Origin: Pyrus communis
Taxonomy: Eukaryota; Streptophyta; Magnoliopsida; Rosales; Rosaceae
Assembly: GCF_963583255.1 (NCBI RefSeq)
Contig: NC_084816.1
Span: 17,781,100-17,845,099, forward strand
Reading direction: 5' to 3'
Length of the DNA stretch: 64,000 nucleotides
Below the pieces are notes generated by a model. That model saw only the letters and a list, made by a program, of their open reading frames with translations. It made no database searches and had not been told where the DNA came from. The first letter of the stretch is position 1. Each line of letters opens with the position of its first letter. Position numbers and translations under genes: made by a program. Positions 1 through 11,481 of this stretch are shown here, in pieces.

Positions 1-155
1 CACTAATCTATGAATCGAAGAAGAAGAATTGAATGAAGAACTATTGCAGAAGAATTAAAAGAGAAAGAGATAGAGAGAAAACTGAATGAAAGTTTGCATT
101 ACACGGAATGAACAACCTTGCTGATGTGTATCATTACTATGTATTAATGTCAACA
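1..155 (-). repeat. Ty1/copia 3' LTR, cut by window edge
   Basis: Read on the minus strand, an LTR begins with TGTTGACATTA at position 155, directly after a purine-rich tract, and runs out of the window at position 1. The RNase H and reverse transcriptase remnants lie just upstream on the same strand, which is the normal copia order. Only about 155 bp of the LTR is visible, so its length and the target duplication cannot be given. Confidence 0.7.
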
Positions 156-167
156 TCCCCCCTCAAT
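156..167 (-). other. polypurine tract of the minus-strand copia element
   Basis: On the minus strand the sequence TTGAGGGGGGA lies immediately before the TGTTGA start of the LTR. This is the expected position and composition of the plus-strand primer of an LTR retrotransposon. Confidence 0.65.
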
Positions 168-1990
168 CTCAACTGGGTTCCTGAGTTTGAGATTGAAAGA
201 ATGCTTGAGAAATGAGGGACTATGGAGTCCCTTAGTTAATATATCAGCAGTTTGATCCTCAGTTGGCAGGTATTGAACTTGAAGATCTCATTTTTGGACT
301 CTCTCTCTCTCTCTTACAAAATGATAATATGTGTTTAGGTGCTTACTTCTTGAGTGAAACACTGGATTTGCATTAAGAGCAATGGCAGATTTATTATCAC
401 ACTATATCACAGGGGGAATATGTAACACCACTGCCATATCTTTCAAAATATTTCTTATCCAAGCCACATCAGCAGTTGTGTGAGCTAAGGCCTTATACTC
501 AGCTTCTGTAGAGCTTCTTGACACTAAATCATATGTCTTTGATTGCCATGAAACTGGATTATTTCCAATGTAAACTACATATCCAGTGACAGATCTCCTT
601 GTATTCAAGTCTGCAACCCAATCTACATCACTAAATGCAATAATTCCAACTTCTGTATTAGCTGAAAAGGTGATTCCATGTTGCATAGTTCCTTTTAAAA
701 ACCTTAATATTCTTTTAACTGCCCAAAATGTATCTCAGTTGGTGTAGCCATAAACTGACACACAGTATTCATTGCATATGCAATATATGGCCTTGTAAAG
801 GTTAGATATTGCAATGATCCAACAATGCTCCTATATGAACTTGGATCTGACAATGCATTTCCTTCAATAACAAGCAAAGGATTATGAGGTTGACATGGTG
901 TTGATACTGGTCTACATGAGTCCATACTAGCTTTGTGAAGAAGATCTTTAATATACTTGTATTGATTGACACAAATATCCCCATTCTGTTTGTAATTGAC
1001 TTGCAGACCAAGAAAATATGTTAACTTACTAGAATTAGAACCAGTGATAATAATGTCATCTACATAGAGAAGTAATATAACAATATCACTCTCACACTGT
1101 TTGACAAATAACTGGAATCAGAGGTTGAAGCCTGAAATCCCATTGCAGGTAGATAGCTTGTGAACTAAGAGTTCTAAGCCCTTGGGGCTTGCTTAAGTCC
1201 ATATAGGAATTTAATTAGCTTGCAGACATATGTTGGCTTAGTCACATCTACAAAACCTTGAGGTTGTTTCATGTAAATGTCTTCTTGCAATTCACCATGG
1301 AAGAATGCATTTTTAATATTTAGTTGTCTCAAGTCCCAATGATTGGTTGCAGCTAATGCCAAGACAATTCTAACTGTGGTATGCCTCACTATTGGACTAA
1401 AAGTTTATGAATAGTCAACATCTTGCTCTTGGGAAATTCCTTGTGCCACTAACCTTGCCTTATACCTTGAAACATTACCATCTAGATTCTTTTTTATTTT
1501 GTATACCCATTTGCTGCCAATAATGGACCTATCAGTTCCTTAAGCCCTAAGATAGTCATACTCTTCTTGCATTGCACTTTGCTACTTTGGTATTGTAGCA
1601 ACTTTTCTAAATGTAGATGGTTCAGCAACATCACTATTAACAACAAAAGATGAGAAACCTCCACCAAAGTATGTATAGGGGATGAAAAGAAACATTACTT
1701 GATTCACCAGGATTGATGATATAGGGGATGAAAGAGGAAGAATTACCTCGAGTTATGTGTCATTGTGGACAGGCAACATTTGTGATACACTAGGGGAACT
1801 AAGAGTGAGGGGATGGGAATCTCGAGTTGATGAAGAACCCTGTGAAAGTGATGAATGTTCTGAGACAAATGCTGATTCCAAATAATGATCTTCCAGCAGA
1901 ATTAGCACTACGTTTAGACATAGAGATTGACATATTATGTGCAGCCTCACTGTTATTTTCCCTATGAGTAACTTGATTTTCTGTCATATT
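168..1990 (-). pseudogene. copia pol remnant: reverse transcriptase and RNase H
   Basis: Decayed pol of a Ty1/copia retrotransposon. Going 5' to 3' on the minus strand: an IN-RT spacer remnant (1750-1990), the N-terminal RT block (1174-1389, containing [12 protein letters not shown] and [10 protein letters not shown]), the YVDD catalytic motif (about 1054-1065), the C-terminal RT block (704-925, GSLQYLTFTRP) and RNase H (402-686, starting near FSDVDWVADLNTRRSVTGY). Frames change several times and stops are present, so the element cannot be translated through. It is the 3' half of the element whose integrase lies at 3690-4880; the two halves are separated by a solo LTR. It would once have encoded the enzymes that copy the element RNA into DNA in the cytoplasmic particle. 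Confidence 0.85.
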
Positions 1991-2003
1991 TTGAATAAGA
2001 ACC

Positions 2004-3682
2004 TGATGATAAGCTTATATTTATATATATTTTACATCAAATTCACTTGTCTTTTCTTAGTTAGTTCCTTATATTTTTGAGCTATTTACTTTCTTTTTGT
2101 GTTTTGTGGGATTTGTCAAGCAAAGAAAAAAGAAATAGCACAAGTGGAATTTTAAGTAACAAATTCGTCAAAACTTCTTGTGCAGGTCAGCTGACTTTGG
2201 AAGCAAGTTGCGGACAACTCAAACTGAATTAGAGAATGAGCCTTATATGCTTGGAAAGCTACAGATGTCTATTTTCTGGAGCATTCACGGATTGTTAATA
2301 TCATTTTTCTAGAAGAAGTTATGGCTGTTTTAACACTGAAGGGTTCCCAAGAGGCTGAGCAGTTTGTAACTGACAAGAAAGCATTGAAAGCAATAAATCC
2401 AATAAAACTAGCAGCCAAAACTGATGCAGCCAAGAACAAGCCAGCTGACACGTATTCAAATATCAGAGGAAATGGAAAATTAAGTGGGAGTAATGGGCAT
2501 AAAGGTTGCCCAAAGAGTTACAATTGTTTTAGCATTTTCTCTCACTTATTGTCATCAGTAAATGGTTGTTAGTGGGGCTAGTTATGGAGAAAAAATTGTG
2601 GCAGTAGAAAAGAAGAAAAGGGTTGTAGGTTGCAGCGGAAAAGGGTGGAAAAAAAAGGTGGAAAAAAAGATAGAAAAAAAGGAAGGAAAGCAAGGAAAAA
2701 AGGCAAGGCTGCTGCGTTGGGGAAGGAAGGAAAGGAAGGAGGAAATCTTGGCATTCTCTTCTTTCGGTTTTATCTTCTCAAACTCATGTCTTTCATTTGG
2801 TTTAATTTGAGAATTATGTGTAACTAATTTTTAGCAGTTAGGGGCTGTTTTGAAGCCCCGAATATGATTGCAAGTTTGTTATGACATTTCGTTTGAATTA
2901 CTTTTATGAATGGATGAAAATTGGTTCACTACTTGTCTCATTGATGAATTCTTTATGTGTTTTCTACAGATGCATACTTAGTAAGCATATCTAGGATTCT
3001 AATGCTATGAATATGTGTGTGACTGCCCTTGTCGAATGAGAACCTACATATGTTCTAGAGTAGTACTTGTTAATTGCGGTTAACATGTGAACCAGTTTCT
3101 AGGATAAGACAACGCTAGTACTTACGATACCTTGTGATGACTCAAACTCTTTTCGTTCTTAATGATTTCTACTTGTTAAATCTATAAACACGCCATTCTA
3201 GATTGCATGTTAGGGACTAAGTTAAGTTGAAAACGCCATTCTCTTAACATACTACATAAGAAAGAGTAATAGGTTGAGTTCTAACATTGAGCCAACTTGA
3301 GCATCTTCATCCAGAAATAAAAGGAATTTGAATGAAACATAACATGTTTGCATGATTATTTCGTGGTAGATAGCAATTCCCCTAACTCGTTTTTCTTAAT
3401 TTGTGAGCTACTTAAAATCTGTTTCTGTTCTGTTTTTGTTCGATTTAATTTAAATAGCAAGTCAACTCCAAAAATCCCAAACATTTGTGTGAGTGTAGCT
3501 CTATGTGTCTAGTGTCTGCATATAAAATTTCGTAGACTTTAGATAAGTGTAAGTCGGTCTAATAATTATTTTTCGGTGGCTGGTCAGTAGGGATAACAGT
3601 CCAGTTTTTGTGACATTTTAAGTAGTTAGATAAAACAATCTTCTGCAGGAAAGACCCTTATTTTCATATGCTACAATTGACA
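2004..3682 (+). mobile_element. solo LTR-like insertion splitting the first copia element
   Basis: About 1.68 kb of non-copia sequence separates the integrase half and the RT half of the minus-strand copia element. It starts near TGATGATAAGC and ends ...CTACAATTGACA. Its 3' end resembles that of the insertion at 17404-19565 (a pyrimidine-rich 'GATCCCTA..' type stretch followed by CTACAATTG), so both look like LTRs of one broad Ty3/gypsy-type group. No pol domain is present inside, hence a solo LTR. I could not find a clean target duplication, so the exact ends are approximate. The short ORFs inside (for example the lysine-rich one at 2562-2827) are purine-tract artefacts. Confidence 0.55.
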
Positions 3683-3689
3683 AATCTTA

Positions 3690-4880
3690 TTGTTAATAAG
3701 GAAAATTAATAGGACATTTGTGTGCTACTTTGTGGTGTGCTTTTAATCCTATCACCTGAATCACAACAGGTCTCTGATTATTACATAGAACCAGTGAGTT
3801 TGTACTGAACTTGGTACTAAGTTGAACTTTATAGGGAAACACTAGCTCATCATGAATTACATGCATTGATAAAACCAATTTTCCTGTTGCAATGTTATAT
3901 CATATAACTCCCTTGTATCCCAAAGCATAACCAAGAAACACATTGAGTAGATTTTGCTTACAGCTTATCTGCATTATAGGGCCTGAGAAATGGATACACT
4001 ATTGTCCCAAACACTTTTAAATTCTGAATATCAAGAATTTTATCAAACTACACTTGATATGGAGACTTCATTTGTAATACTTTCCTTGGCATTCTATTAA
4101 TTAGAAAAGTTGTATATGAGTAAGCATGAAACCAGAAGGAAAAAGATAAATTTGCTTCAGACATTAAGGTCAATGTTGTTTATACCAAATGCATGTGTTT
4201 CCTTTCTAAAATGCCATTGTGTTGAGGAGTATATGGACATGATATTCTATGAAGAATCCCCTTTGATTCCAGAAAATTAATAAACAATCTACTCATATAT
4301 TATCTTCCTCCATCAGTTTGCAAACGTTTAATCTCAGTATTGAATTGATTTGAGACAAAAGCATGGAATTTTATAAATGCAGAAGCTGCTTCAGATTTAG
4401 TAACCCAAGGAAATATCCACAAGAATCTTGAATGCTCATCAATAAAAATGATGTAATATCTATAGCCTTCAATTGACATCTTTGGAGAAGGCCACCATAC
4501 ATCTGAATGTATTTTTTCAAACATAAAGGTAGCACTACTTTGTTTTACAGGAAATGATTGCCTACACATTTTGCTCAAAATAAATAAAGTACACAGTGAC
4601 TGAGAAGAATCTATACTAACTGATACTTTTGCTGCCTTCAGCATTGCTATCAATATCTCCTCGGATGGATGTCCTAGTCACTTGTGCCAAATTGCCGTCT
4701 TCATCATCCTTCCCAATAAACCAGCTTTTACATCTTGTTCCATTCCATTAACAAACCTTGATCTTGAAAATGCTGTCATAGGTATGGTGAAGAGGTCCCC
4801 ATCACTCCTTCCTTGGTAGAGTATCACATTGGTTGCCTTGTCCTGTATGAAAAACACAATATCATCACATATAAACTAAC
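3690..4880 (-). pseudogene. copia gag-pre-integrase and integrase remnant
   Basis: Minus-strand remnant of the 5' part of copia pol. The GAG-pre-integrase block (about 4560-4850) includes IWHKWLGHPS, the zinc-binding His region. The integrase core (4300-4653) shows IHSDVWWPSP, FIDEHSRFLWIFPW and LQTDGGR, that is, the first two acidic positions of the D,D35E triad. Stops interrupt the rest down to 3690. Gag, protease and the 5' LTR are missing beyond about 4880, so this copy is 5'-truncated as well as interrupted. Confidence 0.8.
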
Positions 4881-4929
4881 ATCCATTATCATGACACAAT
4901 TTCTTTATTTAGATATTTTAATTATTTTA

Positions 4930-6150
4930 ATAAAAAAATTTGGCCCATGGGGCCCACAACTCAACCAACCTTTCCTCTCATCTCTTTCGACGTGTCTTCC
5001 TTCCCCATTCTTGAGGACTCTCAAACTCTCTTCGTCCCTCTCACTCTAACTCTCGCCTCCCTCTGTAACTACCGGCACCGAGATAATCAGCCCCCCTTCT
5101 CATCTGGCGAGCTTCACCAAACTAACATCAAAATTTTCCCTTAACTCTCTTGCTTGTCTCTCTCTCTCTCTCTGCAAGTGCAGAGATACCGAACCACCAC
5201 CACACAACTTGCCGGAGTATCATACCATCACTGTCCATCCTTATCAGCTGATCAAGGTTCACCTTTGTCTTAGTACTAAAACCCAGACCCTAAGCTGCAA
5301 ACATGAACTCCAACTCTATCTCCCACGCTGCACAGTGGCTGCCATGGCCATTGTTCATTGTCTTCTCCAGTGAGCTCAACGTTTCCGATTGGGTAAGGAT
5401 CGAAAACCCTCAAATCTTGTCCTCATCGTCGTTTACGTTGTTTTCCAGACTTATATGTGAACTTTGGTGACGAAATAACACAGAAACAACGAAGGGGAAA
5501 CTTGCCCAGTTTTCCGGCGAGATTTCGAGAGTGTTACAGGCTTTTCCGGCCATTTTTCGACCACAGTAGGACCTAGTGATGGGTTAATTCCATTCCTTTC
5601 CTCTTAAGCTTCATTTTGGTAGGTAGATTGTGAGAAATGGTTGAGATTTGAAGATAAACGGAGATGTGGAAGTTTCCCGGCCAAAATTCCAGCTTTTTTC
5701 TTCTTCTAACCGGCGATCGGACCCGCGATCCAGATCCGAACCCGGGATCCAGCCCGGCCAATTCCGAAATGGACTCAGAATATTCTTGGAATATTCCTTG
5801 TGTTGATTTTTTTCGAAATTTTCTTGGAAACCCTTCTTGGCTAACTTCGACGCGCCGACTATGTTTGTGACATTCATGTAGTGAAATTTCAAAGTTTGAA
5901 CATGGTTGTCCTCCAGGGTGGCTCAATTGACTTTTATGGTTAACCGTTGACTTTTTACGAAAATTTTCCGGGACCCTTCTAAGCGTATTTCGACGCCCTA
6001 ATTCTAAATTCGCACTCCATTTTCTCAAATTTAATCGTTTTAGTTGAGTTTTACTAAGGATTCCCAATATTATGCTTAGGTGCAATTACTATTGGAGATT
6101 CCGGCTTTCCTTGTTCGAACGGCTATGACTTCGCAAGTATCTGTGAGTAG
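4930..6150 (+). repeat. LTR-like repeat fragment
   Basis: Relatively GC-rich sequence with a CT-rich stretch and the phrase CTGCAAGTGCAGAGA near 5170. The same CTGCAAGTGCAGAGA phrase, in a similar context, occurs in opposite orientation in the solo LTR at 37389-40547 (about 39045-39065). I read this as a fragment of a related long LTR rather than a gene. The open frame on the minus strand at 5573-6085 (170 codons) has no recognisable domain and lies inside this repeat. Ends are not defined. Confidence 0.4.
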
Positions 6151-6167
6151 ATCTTTTCTTTTATATA

Positions 6168-6170
<3 letters not shown>

Positions 6171-6234
<64 letters not shown>
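6171..6234. repeat. (TA)n microsatellite, about 64 bp
   Basis: Uninterrupted TA dinucleotide run. No viral or transposon end was recognised here, unlike the AT tracts that bound the pararetrovirus at 9.86 and 14.72 kb. Confidence 0.95.
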
Positions 6235-6238
<4 letters not shown>

Positions 6239-6918
6239 GAGTTTCCATACATATATTAATAATGCATTTTCTAAGTGATGCCGTAATTAAATGGACATTA
6301 TAAGAATTGTCGTGATGATGAAAATTTTGAAATTTTTATGAATCCTATGGGACGCACATGTATGCATATTATTATAGGATGCCTTATTTATATTTACGGC
6401 AGTGAATAGTATTATGTCGATATAAATTATTGATTTACTGTTGTATGATTTTATTTACGTTATCTGCTTATACATTTGGACATCGTTCAATCAACTTTCC
6501 AAGGATTGAATACATGATGGAGCCTGCACAAGAGAAATGAAATTAATACACATTGATTAATTTAATTTGAAGGAGGATGTTACTTAACTTTGAATTAATT
6601 TGATTGATAAAAAAGTAAATTCTTTGGAACTTACAAGTACCGAGTAGGAATCAATCTAACCAAGCCCAACACGAACTAGGGTTCCCCATTTACTAATTCC
6701 TCTAAAACTATACAAACTGATTATACTAAAAAACATATAAAACTGATTCAATTTTGTGCTCCATGATGCTCTTGATTCATCCATAACCCTCACCTCCCTC
6801 ACATGAGTAAGAAAGTTGCATTTTTTTTTTTTTTTTGAAAGTATTAAAGTCAATTAAGTTGCATATTTTTTTTTAAGTAAAAAAGTATACAAAACTAATT
6901 TTACATGTATTTGAAATT
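6235..6918. other. AT-rich intergenic stretch
   Basis: Nothing gene-like seen on either strand. Short homopolymer runs only (T-run near 6822). Confidence 0.6.
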
Positions 6919-7088
6919 GATTATGCAAAAATGGTCGAAGACGGGTTCATTTGATTATGCAAAAATGGTCGAGGACGGGTTGAACTGATTTTGCAAAAAT
7001 TGTCGAAGAAACGTTGAATTGATTCTTCAAAAATTGTCAAATACGGGTTGAACTGATTTTGCAAAAATGGTTTAGGCCTAATTGAACT
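6919..7088. repeat. 34-bp minisatellite, five units
   Basis: Five consecutive degenerate units of 34 bp, each beginning GATTATGCAAAAATGG or a close variant (GATTTTGCAAAAATTG, GATTCTTCAAAAATTG) and containing GGTTGAACT in most units. The period is exact over the whole array (unit starts 6919, 6953, 6987, 7021, 7055). A sixth partial unit decays after 7089. Confidence 0.85.
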
Positions 7089-7504
7089 GATTATAGTAAT
7101 ATATGATACAAACTTATACTTCATATAGTTTCAAAACTTATTCTGCATCAATAGTTGAGGATTGGTTGAGCTTATGGCACATATTAATTTTGTTGGAGTT
7201 GTGAGGGCTAGGTTTTTTTAAAAGCCTAAAATCTTATGGGTATGGTTGGTATTTTCAAACATTGTTCTCCTATTTTTGAGCTGGACTTTATGTATTTTTA
7301 TACTTTTTTTTTTTTTTTAATATGTTTAAAAATTAGTGGAGTTCCTTAAAATATAATAAAAATTATTGTTTCTATATATAAAGCTCTCAAAATAAAATGC
7401 AAATGGGAAACTGGAAAAAGTAATTCCTGCTTGCCTATCTTACTCAAAAAAAGAAAATAATAAATCAAGTTAGAATAAATATAGGTCCTACATCACGTTC
7501 TCAC

Positions 7505-7665
7505 TTGTCATTTGGAGATGGGATGTGATATTCATACAATTTCTTTACTTTTCACACATCTTTCTAATTTTCGATTATTTGATTGAATAGATTGAAGAAG
7601 ATCAAAGATAAAAATTAATAAATAGTGTGAGAAATAAAAAATACTGTGCGGACTCTTAGAGATAA
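7505..7665. repeat. short MITE-like repeat, family member 1
   Basis: A short AT-rich unit containing TTTCACACATCTTTCTAATTTTC, then a GATTGAATAGATT stretch and GTGTGAGAAATAAAAAATAC. The same order of motifs (ACTTCTCACACxx ... GATC-rich middle ... GTGAGAAATAAAAA) recurs at 36268-36425, 37139-37255 and 43725-43870, so it is a dispersed non-autonomous element. It lies about 320 bp upstream of the LEA_2 gene start. Ends and target duplication were not resolved. Confidence 0.45.
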
Positions 7666-7837
7666 TGTCATCTCGTGACGGCTGAAAGAAAACATCTGAA
7701 AAGTCCCACACTTTACCAAAGTCATCGATTATCTAGAAGTCAACAATTTGCACCATGGCTTTGGACGCGTTTGCGTTTGCGTCTGCGCCTGCGATAAAAT
7801 ACTTCCCTTAAGTCTCAATTTCCAGGAAGTTCATTCC

Positions 7838-7984
7838 ACTATATAACTTTTTGAAATTGGTCAAACTCCAAACGCTATATATAACAACAGACCTCTTCCA
7901 TCATTCCGCAAACAACTCCCTCACTTGAAAATTTCATCGTTTAAAACTCAAAGCTAATCAGTTTTATATCAGAAAAGAAGAGAC
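7838..7984 (+). promoter_or_regulatory. probable core promoter and 5' leader of the LEA_2 gene
   Basis: TATATATA at 7876-7883 (and CTATATAA at 7838-7846) lies about 100 bp upstream of the ATG at 7985, a normal plant TATA spacing that leaves a leader of roughly 75 bases. The leader has no upstream ATG in the last 60 bases. Confidence 0.5.
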
Positions 7985-8620
7985 ATGGCTGAGAAGACCC
8001 AACAGGCTTATCCTTCACCCCCAGAAAACCATGGCTACCAAAGAAGTGATGCAGAGTCTTTGCTATCTGCTGATGAGCTGAAACACAAGAAGAGAATCAA
8101 ATTGGCCATTTATGTTGCTATTTTTGTTGTGTTTCAGATCATTGTCATAACTGTGATTAGTCTCACAGTCATGAAAGTTAAGACCCCCAAGGTCAGGCTG
8201 GGCAACATCAACGTCCAAGAGCTCACCTCTGCCCCAACAACGCCTTCATTTGACACAAAATTCACAACACAAATCAGGATCAAGAACACAAATTGGGGTC
8301 CTTACAAGTTTGATGCTAGCACTGTCACGTTTCTATACCAAGGCACAGCTATCGGACAAGTTGTTATTCCAAAGAGCAAGGCAGGAATGCTTTCCACCAA
8401 AAAAATGAACGTTGAGGTGAGCTTGAGCTCAAGTGCATTAAGCAGTTCCAATTTTGGGACTGAATTGAGCAGCGGAGTGTTAACTATCAACAGCACGGCT
8501 AGATTGACTGGAAAGGTTGAATTGATGCTTATAATGAAGAAGAAGAAGGCTTCCACCATGGACTGCGCCATTGCATTCGATCTGTCATCCAAGACGCTCA
8601 AAAGTTTGCGGTGCAAATGA
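7985..8620 (+). CDS. LEA_2 / NDR1-HIN1-like (NHL) membrane protein
   Basis: Intact single-exon ORF of 211 residues. A charged N-terminal tail of about 37 residues ends in KHKKRIK, followed by one hydrophobic segment (about residues 39-63, LAIYVAIFVVFQIIVITVISL). The outer part fits the LEA_2 (LEA14, water-stress) fold of beta strands: FDTKFTTQIRIKNTNWGPYKFD and a conserved 'tightly spaced' Thr/Ser-rich end with SSKTLKSLRC. The family comprises plant NHL proteins at the plasma membrane, linked to pathogen and abiotic stress responses; the exact role of this member is unknown. The start is supported by the basic stop-transfer before the membrane helix and by the TATA box 105 bp upstream. No frame damage is seen. 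The gene stands alone on the plus strand, and a broken copy of its 3' end follows 200 bp downstream. Confidence 0.85.
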   Translation: MAEKTQQAYPSPPENHGYQRSDAESLLSADELKHKKRIKLAIYVAIFVVFQIIVITVISLTVMKVKTPKVRLGNINVQELTSAPTTPSFDTKFTTQIRIKNTNWGPYKFDASTVTFLYQGTAIGQVVIPKSKAGMLSTKKMNVEVSLSSSALSSSNFGTELSSGVLTINSTARLTGKVELMLIMKKKKASTMDCAIAFDLSSKTLKSLRCK

Positions 8621-8816
8621 TAAGAGACTTCCGAGATGAAGATAATTACTATTATTTGTTTATTCATGTTTCTCAGTGTACGCCTTGGATTTATTGTAGA
8701 TGGTACTTTCTTTTTTCTTTTATATGATTGAACATAGAAACATATGCTTACAAATCATCTTCCATGCATTCACAAAATTCTAACAATATAAGATATATAG
8801 TTTCAAACGCTTCAAA

Positions 8817-8938
8817 TCTGAGTTGAGCAGCGGGATGTTGACGCTAAGCAGCAAAAGCTAAAATGTCTGAGTAGCCACAATGGACTATACCATTGCATTT
8901 GACTTGTCCACAAAGACTGTCTAAACTTGCAAGACTAG
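8817..8938 (+). pseudogene. relic duplicate of the 3' end of the LEA_2 gene
   Basis: TTGAGCAGCGGGATGTTGACG and the run from CACAATGGACTATACCATTG to CTTGTCCACAAAGACTGTC match, with substitutions and an internal deletion, the end of the upstream LEA_2 gene (TTGAGCAGCGGAGTGTTAAC ... ACCATGGACTGCGCCATTGC ... TCATCCAAGACGCTC). The relic has stops and no start. It indicates an old tandem duplication, most of which has been lost. Confidence 0.75.
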
Positions 8939-9840
8939 TACTTCTTCATTACCTGCCTCATACGTTTAAATGCCAACTTGAGCATTACAATCTGAAAGTG
9001 TCCATGCAGATAAAAGTTTTGTAAGAAACTAGCAAGTCGGCAAATAATTAGGTGTAGTCATATGGTCTCTAAGCATGTAACAACTTGGCAAAAATAAGAG
9101 CCAGTACCGTAAGTTAACCACTACACAAAATTCTTTCTTACATAGCATGAGCAATGTTAAAGGGATCACATTAACAAGCCATTTTATGGAACATGTTTAC
9201 TTACTACATCAACTATTATCTATTATGACAAGTTAGTAATAAGTGAACACATCACCTAACAGATGGATGACCCGTAAATGTGGTCTTGGATCTCTAGATT
9301 AAAGATCATTTACAATTATATATACTCTTCTTGTGTAGTGTCAAGCACCAATTTGGCATGAGTTAGACATAACAGAATGTGAGTATCCAATTCATAATTA
9401 ACTAATAGTAACAGTGAAAAATTTAAGCACGTGCAATTTTCGCATGAGTACGACATTATTTGCCACACACATGTGCGCACATATTTTGTTTTGGGGGGGT
9501 TGGGGGGGGGGGGGGGGACAATCAATTTTTGACACATTTTGTAGGACCCCATCTCGTTATATATTTCAAGGATCTAACCATTTTCCCTCAAAGATCATGT
9601 GTACCAAAAATCATCCAAATCCTAAATTATATGACTGTTGATAGTCATTTTAGTGTTAATGTCTTTCTTCTTCATTTCAAATGAACGTCTTAATGGTTTT
9701 GGAGTTCTCTAATTTTCGGCAAGGATGATTTATGAATGATGAATTGAATATAGACGGTTCAAATTCTTGAAAAAAGTTATGGAATAGGCCCTACAAAATG
9801 TGTGACAAAATATGTGTAAATATATATGTGTGTGTGTGTC
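8939..9840. other. AT-rich spacer with a poly-G tract
   Basis: No gene seen. Two G homopolymers at about 9493-9499 and 9502-9517 create artificial glycine-rich frames on the plus strand. No other structure was recognised. Confidence 0.6.
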
Positions 9841-9866
9841 TACATATATATATATATATATATATA
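9821..9866. repeat. (TG)n and (AT)n microsatellite at left edge of the viral insert
   Basis: TGTGTGTGTGTG followed by CTACATATATAT... ending at about 9866. Viral coding sequence (minus strand) begins immediately to the right. A matching AT tract followed by TGTGTGTGTG lies at the other edge (14721-14815). Confidence 0.85.
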
Positions 9867-9867
9867 G

Positions 9868-10374
9868 ATTATTTTCCAATTGGTATTGTTCTACAAAAGC
9901 TTTCCATTCAGCATAAATGGCTAGCTTTTCTTCATCACAATACTTTTTTCGAAAAATATTTCTTCTGGGGATGTTTTCCTCATAAGCGATGTCAGCTTTA
10001 AGCTTCCTCCATCGGATTTTATGTGGTTTGTTTAAAACTAGTAATTGGTGATTCACCGATGTTGTTTCAAAATCAGAAGCAGTTGGAGAAGTGGGTTCTT
10101 CTTGATTTGGAGGATGATAAACAGGATGTGCAACTTGTGAAGAAGTATCGACAGACTTTAATTTGAGCAAATCATTGATTAAATCTTGTTGTGCAGCTTC
10201 CTGCTCTTTTAACTTTTTGTTTACTAACGATTTGATCAAATCTTGATCTCGACCCAGTCTATCGGTTGACGTGGATCCAGAAAAAGACTGTCTGCTAGGA
10301 GTAAAGGATTTATGTGAATGTATTGATTCACAAGATTTTCTTGCTGGTCTATCAAAATTGATTTTTACAGTGCC
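9868..10374 (-). pseudogene. continuation of viral polyprotein after the movement domain
   Basis: Minus-strand coding sequence following the movement domain in a shifted frame. It is rich in Lys/Glu/Gln (LVNKKLKEQEAAQQ) and includes a basic block near 9930-10010. It has no recognised catalytic motif; by position it would be the linker towards the coat-protein region. It ends abruptly at the AT microsatellite at 9866, where the reading frame runs into repeated Tyr-Ile codons that are not viral. Confidence 0.6.
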
Positions 10375-11216
10375 GTCAAAATATTATTCAATGTTGTCAA
10401 GATTAACAAGACTGTTTGGACGGAAACCGGCTTACTTTCATTAATTAAACACCAATCTGAAGGGAGACTGATGTCTGACCACCTAATGGTTCTTGGTACT
10501 CTTATGTTTGCGCTTTCTTGGGTTGTTTGGATCAAAAGAGTGTGGTCGCGAGGACTTTTGTTCAAAGCTTGAAAATTCATGTTTGTGCCAGTGACTTTGT
10601 AATAAATTCTAAAAATAAGTGCCAAAGGTTGTGTTCCTTCCAGGACTTGGTACCCAGAGGTTTTGATATTAAGAGTAAGAGCTTTTAAAACATGTGGATC
10701 TGAAAGACTTATTGTGAGATCGGGAAAGCAATCAAAATGGATAGGTCCGTTGTAAAGACTAGATTCGATCATTCCGAGTATACTATCGTTGAAATCAGTA
10801 AATCTAGCGTCGCTTAGACATAAAAGGATAGAAGTGTTAAGACCTTTCCGTGTTAATGGTTTAATTGCGATTTGAACTAAACCAATATGAAGATAGTTAT
10901 GACCATTTTTACGATGCGCTTTGATTTGTTCTGGGGAAAATAATTGACAAGTCTCATGTTCATTGCTAAGAGCATAAGCCTTCTCAACTGTTTTGACGTG
11001 ATGTTCTGATTTAAAAGAGGTCAAAGACCATTTTTTCTTGTAAATATTTTGGGTTGAAACTTTTGGAATGTTCCAGTCAGAAAAATCAATACTTTCGTCT
11101 GTTTGAAAATCCAGTTTTTGTTCTTCATTGACAATGTCAGGTATAGTTCCTAAGTTGGATCTAGAGCTAGTGCTGGCCATTGAATTAGATCTAAATAATC
11201 TACTCATGGTATGCAC
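10365..11216 (-). pseudogene. caulimovirid movement protein domain (endogenous viral, broken)
   Basis: Open frame of 283 codons beginning MHTMSRLF, about 240 bases after the primer-binding site. The central region (residues about 100-210) carries the signature of the plant-virus 30K movement protein superfamily as found in Caulimoviridae: YLHIGLVQIAIKPLTRKG, then SDARF, then IGMIESSLYNGPI and YKVTGTN. Such proteins act at plasmodesmata. The frame is lost near 10375-10385; similar coding sequence resumes in another frame downstream, so the original polyprotein was interrupted by a frameshift. Start choice: first Met of the frame; a second Met three codons on is equally plausible. Confidence 0.8.
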
Positions 11217-11453
11217 AAAACAAGTATACTATATGCAAGACTGAAAAGATTCACCTTCCTCGTATGTCTAGACTCTTCCCCCGCTCATGCGCTCCGCTCA
11301 TGCCTCTCCTGGGACTTAATGTTTAGACCACGTCTTACTGTTTGGCTGGAAGAAAGAAGAACTGAGGACCGACGATTAAGAAATGCAGATGAGATACAAG
11401 TATGTGGATAACAATGAACAGATTAGATAGATGCTAATGCAATTACCAACCAC

Positions 11454-11470
11454 TTGGCTCTGATACCAAA
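11454..11470 (-). promoter_or_regulatory. tRNA-Met primer-binding site of the pararetrovirus
   Basis: Minus strand reads TTTGGTATCAGAGCCAA. TGGTATCAGAGC is the sequence complementary to the 3' end of plant initiator tRNA-Met used by caulimovirids (and many copia elements) to prime minus-strand DNA. It lies between the intergenic/leader region and the movement-protein ORF, as expected. Confidence 0.85.
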
Positions 11471-11481
11471 TGGGGCGGAAC

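Noticed and set aside
2562..2827. Lys-rich ORFs at 2562-2827
   Set aside because: Purine-rich tract inside a solo LTR; no domain.
5573..6085. 170-codon minus-strand ORF
   Set aside because: Lies in LTR-like repeat sequence, with no domain or conservation signal I can recognise.
9460..9684. Glycine-rich ORFs
   Set aside because: Caused by the poly-G tract at 9493-9517.
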